Below the pieces are notes generated by a model. That model did no database searches, had not been told where the DNA came from, and saw only the letters and a list, made by a program, of their open reading frames with translations. A program made the position numbers and the translations under genes. A stretch of DNA of 16,568 nucleotides from assembly GCA_030052355.1 (NCBI GenBank), contig JASIGS010000562.1:1-16568 (forward strand), written 5' to 3'. Origin of the DNA: Streptosporangiaceae bacterium. Its GTDB lineage: Bacteria > Actinomycetota > Actinomycetes > Streptosporangiales > Streptosporangiaceae. Positions within the stretch are counted from its first letter, which is position 1. Every line of letters starts with the position of its first letter. Shown one piece after another: positions 14,448 through 16,568 of this stretch.

Positions 14448-14879
14448 GTGTTCCTCGGCACGCACACCCCCCGCCTCGACGAGAAAGGCCGCCTCATCCT
14501 CCCGGCCAAGTACCGCGACGAACTGTCCGCTGGGCTTGTGATCACCAAGGGCCAGGAGCGCTGCCTCTACGTGTTCCCCGTCCCGGAGTTCACCAGGATC
14601 ACTGAGGCGCTGCGAACCGCGCCGGTCACCGCAAAGGCGGTGCGGGACTACAGCCGGGTCTTCTTTGCCAGCGCGTCGGACGAGGAACTCGACAAGCAGG
14701 GCCGCGTCACGATCCCGCCGGGCCTGCGGGACTACGCGGGACTGCAGCGCGACTGCGTCGTGATCGGCGCCAACACCCGGCTGGAGATCTGGGACGCGCC
14801 GAGCTGGGCCAGCTACCTGGAGCAGCAGGAGGACGCGTTCTCCGACGCATCGCAGGAGGTGCTGCCGGGAGTTCTGTAG
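14448..14879 (+). CDS. mraZ: Transcriptional regulator MraZ
   Basis: A 143-residue DNA-binding protein with two SpoVT/AbrB-like swapped-hairpin repeats; it forms ring-shaped oligomers on direct repeats and controls the division/cell-wall cluster. Repeat 1 carries [17 protein letters not shown] (10-26), and repeat 2 carries [19 protein letters not shown] (81-99). The intervening RCLYVFP and the N-terminus [15 protein letters not shown] are typical actinobacterial MraZ. I choose the GTG at 14448 because it gives MFLGTHTP and has GGGGAGG (14433-14439) eight bases upstream; the GTG at 14439 would overlap that site. The array of GTGG boxes at 14350-14393 is its likely own target. It is the first gene of the dcw cluster, 236 bp before rsmH. 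Confidence 0.95.
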   Translation: MFLGTHTPRLDEKGRLILPAKYRDELSAGLVITKGQERCLYVFPVPEFTRITEALRTAPVTAKAVRDYSRVFFASASDEELDKQGRVTIPPGLRDYAGLQRDCVVIGANTRLEIWDAPSWASYLEQQEDAFSDASQEVLPGVL

Positions 14880-15115
14880 CGCGATTGCCGGCACAAGATG
14901 CCCGGCGAGGCCTCCACCCGTGCTGGACGGGCACAGGACCGGCTGACGTCACTTCCCCGGCGTCAGGCGGACACCAGGGACCGCGTCACTCACGGCGCGG
15001 ATGGCGGCCTGGCCGGGCATCGCGCCGGGCAGTTGGGCCAGGCGGTCGGGCCGGGCAGTAGCGCCGGGCAGTGGGGCGCCGGGCAGGCGGCGGCGAGCGA
15101 CAGCGAGGGGGCACG
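14880..15115. other. mraZ-rsmH intergenic region with degenerate CCGGGCAGT repeats
   Basis: A 236-bp gap, long for a dcw cluster where genes are usually tightly packed. Its 3' half carries five CCGGGCA copies. I see no promoter of recognisable form, and the open frames crossing it look like composition artefacts. Confidence 0.6.
15013..15087 (+). repeat. Five degenerate direct repeats of CCGGGCAGT
   Basis: CCGGGCA copies start at 15013, 15025, 15051, 15064 and 15079, and the middle three extend perfectly to CCGGGCAGT. Spacings of 12, 26, 13 and 15 suggest a roughly 13-bp unit with one decayed copy near 15038. The array ends about 30 bp before the rsmH start codon and would lie in the mRNA leader. 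Confidence 0.7.
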
Positions 15116-16069
15116 ATGACAGCGGATGCGCACCTTCCGGTCATGCTGGACCGGGTCCGCGAGCTGCTTGCGCCTGCGCTCGAGCCGTCCGGTGCGGTCC
15201 TGGTGGATACCACTCTCGGACGGGCCGGCCACGCCAGCGCGCTGCTAGCCGACCACCCCGGGCTCAGCCTCATCGGCATCGACACCGACCCCGCGGCCGT
15301 CGCCGAGTCGCGGCAGGTGCTAGCGGCGTTCGCCGGCCGCGTGACGCTTGTCCAGGCGGTCTACGACGAGCTGCCGCAGATCCTGGCCGCGGCTGGGCTC
15401 GCCGCCGTGCAAGGCGTCTTGTTCGACCTCGGTGTGTCATCGCCGCAGCTGGACAACGCCAGCCGGGGCTTCGCCTACGCGCAGGATGCTCCGCTCGACA
15501 TGCGGATGAACCCGGCGGGCGAGCTGACCGCCGCCGACGTGCTCAACACCTACCCTCCCGACCGCCTCGCGCGGGTGCTCCGCGAGTACGGCGAGGAGCG
15601 GTTCGCGCAGCGGATCGCCGACGCGGTGGTGCGGGAACGGGAGCGCGCGCCGCTCTCGTCGACCGCCAGGCTGGCCGAGATCGTCAGGGAGTCGATCCCG
15701 GCGGCGGCCCGCCGGACCGGCGGAAACCCCGCTAAGCGCACGTTCCAGGCGCTGCGGATAGAGGTGAACGGCGAGCTGGACGCGCTACATCGGGCGCTGC
15801 CCGCAGCGCTCGATGCGGTCGCTGTCGGCGGCCGGATCGTCACCCTCGCCTACCACTCGCTCGAGGACCGTGCCGTCAAGCAAGCGTTCGCGGCGCGGTC
15901 GGCCGACACCACGCCACGCGGGCTGCCCGTGTCGCTGCCCTCGGCCCGGCCGCAGTTCCGGCTGCTGACCAGGGGTGCACAGAAGCCGTCGGAGACCGAG
16001 GTGGCGGCGAACCCGCGGGCCGCATCCGCCAGGCTGCGCGCGGCTGAGCGGGTCAGGGCAGCGGCGTGA
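15116..16069 (+). CDS. rsmH: 16S rRNA (cytosine-1402-N4)-methyltransferase RsmH
   Basis: A 317-residue S-adenosylmethionine-dependent methyltransferase (formerly MraW) that methylates N4 of C1402 in the ribosomal decoding centre. [16 protein letters not shown] opens the protein. The SAM-binding motif I is [11 protein letters not shown] (30-40); most homologues have GxGGH here, so Ala37 replaces a Gly. [10 protein letters not shown] binds the SAM ribose. [19 protein letters not shown] and PLDMRMNP are the family signature, and [30 protein letters not shown] and the C-terminal [15 protein letters not shown] complete it. The ATG at 15116 has GAGGGGG five bases upstream and matches the family start; an upstream in-frame GTG at 15071 only adds Gly/Arg residues from the repeat region. 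It lies 236 bp after mraZ and 31 bp before ftsL. Confidence 0.96.
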   Translation: MTADAHLPVMLDRVRELLAPALEPSGAVLVDTTLGRAGHASALLADHPGLSLIGIDTDPAAVAESRQVLAAFAGRVTLVQAVYDELPQILAAAGLAAVQGVLFDLGVSSPQLDNASRGFAYAQDAPLDMRMNPAGELTAADVLNTYPPDRLARVLREYGEERFAQRIADAVVRERERAPLSSTARLAEIVRESIPAAARRTGGNPAKRTFQALRIEVNGELDALHRALPAALDAVAVGGRIVTLAYHSLEDRAVKQAFAARSADTTPRGLPVSLPSARPQFRLLTRGAQKPSETEVAANPRAASARLRAAERVRAAA

Positions 16070-16100
16070 GCAGCAGTCGAGAAAAGAAGGGTGCAACCGC

Positions 16101-16568
16101 ATGGATGACACGCTGACCGGGCCTTCCAGGGGTCGTTCCCAGGGCGGTCGGGGGGACGGTTCCCCCCGGCAGACCGGCACGCTCGGGTCACGGCGCCCGG
16201 TCGGGGCTGCGCGGGGGCCGGCCGGGGCATCAGGCAAAGCCGCGAGCGGGCTGGCGGGGCGAGACTATGACCGGCCGGGGCGGGCCCCGACGGCCCCGAG
16301 GACGCCCTTCGTCTTGCTGGTGCTCGGCCTGCTCGGCGGCGGCCTCGTCTGCCTGCTCGTGATCAACACGACGCTCGGGGATGCCAGCTTCAAGATCAGT
16401 CAGCTCCAGCAGACCGGGACGACGCTCGCGCAGCAGGAGCAGACGCTGCAGCGCGAGGTGTCCACGCTCGCGGCCCCGGCCCAGGTGGAACGGCAGGCCT
16501 ACCAGCTCGGCATGCGCCCGCAAAGCCGGGTGTGCTTCCTGGAGGTCGGTAAGACGGCGCGCCGCGGG
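16101..16568 (+). CDS. ftsL: FtsL-like cell division protein (3' end outside window)
   Basis: The 156 codons visible here encode a bitopic membrane protein in the position of actinobacterial ftsL, a divisome component that links FtsB/FtsQ to the septal peptidoglycan synthase FtsW/FtsI. A long Gly/Arg/Pro-rich cytoplasmic tail (1-68) precedes one hydrophobic segment (about 70-89, FVLLVLGLLGGGLVCLLVI). A short heptad-like coiled coil follows (FKISQLQQTGTTLAQQEQTL, about 97-116), then APAQVERQAYQLGMRPQSRVCFLEV, the usual FtsL/septum-initiator ending. The ATG at 16101 has AAGAAGGG about nine bases upstream, 31 bp after rsmH. The sequence is poorly conserved in this family, so the name rests on topology and on the mraZ-rsmH neighbourhood. 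The frame is open to the last base. Confidence 0.85.
   Translation, partial: MDDTLTGPSRGRSQGGRGDGSPRQTGTLGSRRPVGAARGPAGASGKAASGLAGRDYDRPGRAPTAPRTPFVLLVLGLLGGGLVCLLVINTTLGDASFKISQLQQTGTTLAQQEQTLQREVSTLAAPAQVERQAYQLGMRPQSRVCFLEVGKTARRG

Noticed and set aside
14898..15119. A 73-codon plus-strand frame between mraZ and rsmH
   Set aside because: Its Gly/Gln/Ala content is produced by the CCGGGCAGT repeats, and it has no ribosome binding site or family resemblance.
1..16568. CRISPR arrays, tRNA/rRNA genes, insertion sequences or prophage genes
   Set aside because: I saw no regularly spaced repeat-spacer pattern, cloverleaf, transposase motif or phage gene on either strand.

Overview
The window is a high-GC actinomycete chromosome segment. 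The evidence is pervasive G/C at third codon positions, GTG and TTG starts, an F420-type luciferase-like oxidoreductase, a DUF3040 protein, and the gene order dinB / DUF3040 / transglutaminase-DUF58-MoxR / mraZ-rsmH-ftsL. A filamentous actinobacterium (Streptosporangiales-like or a relative) is my best guess; the genus is not resolvable by eye. I see no insertion sequence, CRISPR array, tRNA or rRNA.

Region 1 (1-4372) starts with the tail of aroQ (shikimate pathway). Three accessory genes follow: an Rv3520c-like F420-dependent oxidoreductase (+), a 14-helix DHA2-type MFS exporter (-), and a type II NADH dehydrogenase-like flavoprotein (+). They sit between aroQ and pepP-efp-nusB, which are often close neighbours in actinobacteria, so this looks like an interruption of an ancestral order. 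Region 2 (4402-6601) is a compact translation/transcription operon: an M24 Xaa-Pro peptidase that appears to be transcribed leaderlessly, elongation factor P with an unusual PGKGG loop, and NusB. Region 3 (6602-7113) is a gene-free stretch of about 0.5 kb with nested GC-rich inverted repeats and the probable dinB promoter.

Region 4 (7114-8964) holds DNA polymerase IV and a small two-helix DUF3040 membrane protein. Region 5 (8999-14101, minus strand) is a three-gene operon moxR > DUF58 > TgpA-like transglutaminase. It encodes an AAA+ ATPase, a DUF58 protein and a large membrane transglutaminase-like enzyme, probably acting together at the cell envelope. Region 6 (14344-16568, plus strand, divergent from moxR) is the start of the division and cell-wall (dcw) cluster: mraZ, rsmH and an ftsL cut by the window end.

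The clearest regulatory signal is in front of mraZ. Four GTGG boxes at an exact 10-bp period, plus a fifth degenerate one, lie on a TTGACG-N16-TACAGT promoter, as expected for MraZ autorepression. Other points worth checking are the EF-P loop substitution, the leaderless pepP promoter, the nested inverted repeats between nusB and dinB, a rare-codon Asn-rich/Cys-pair linker in the transglutaminase, and degenerate CCGGGCAGT repeats before rsmH. I did not find a wholly new multi-gene system. The least understood unit is the MoxR-DUF58-transglutaminase operon.
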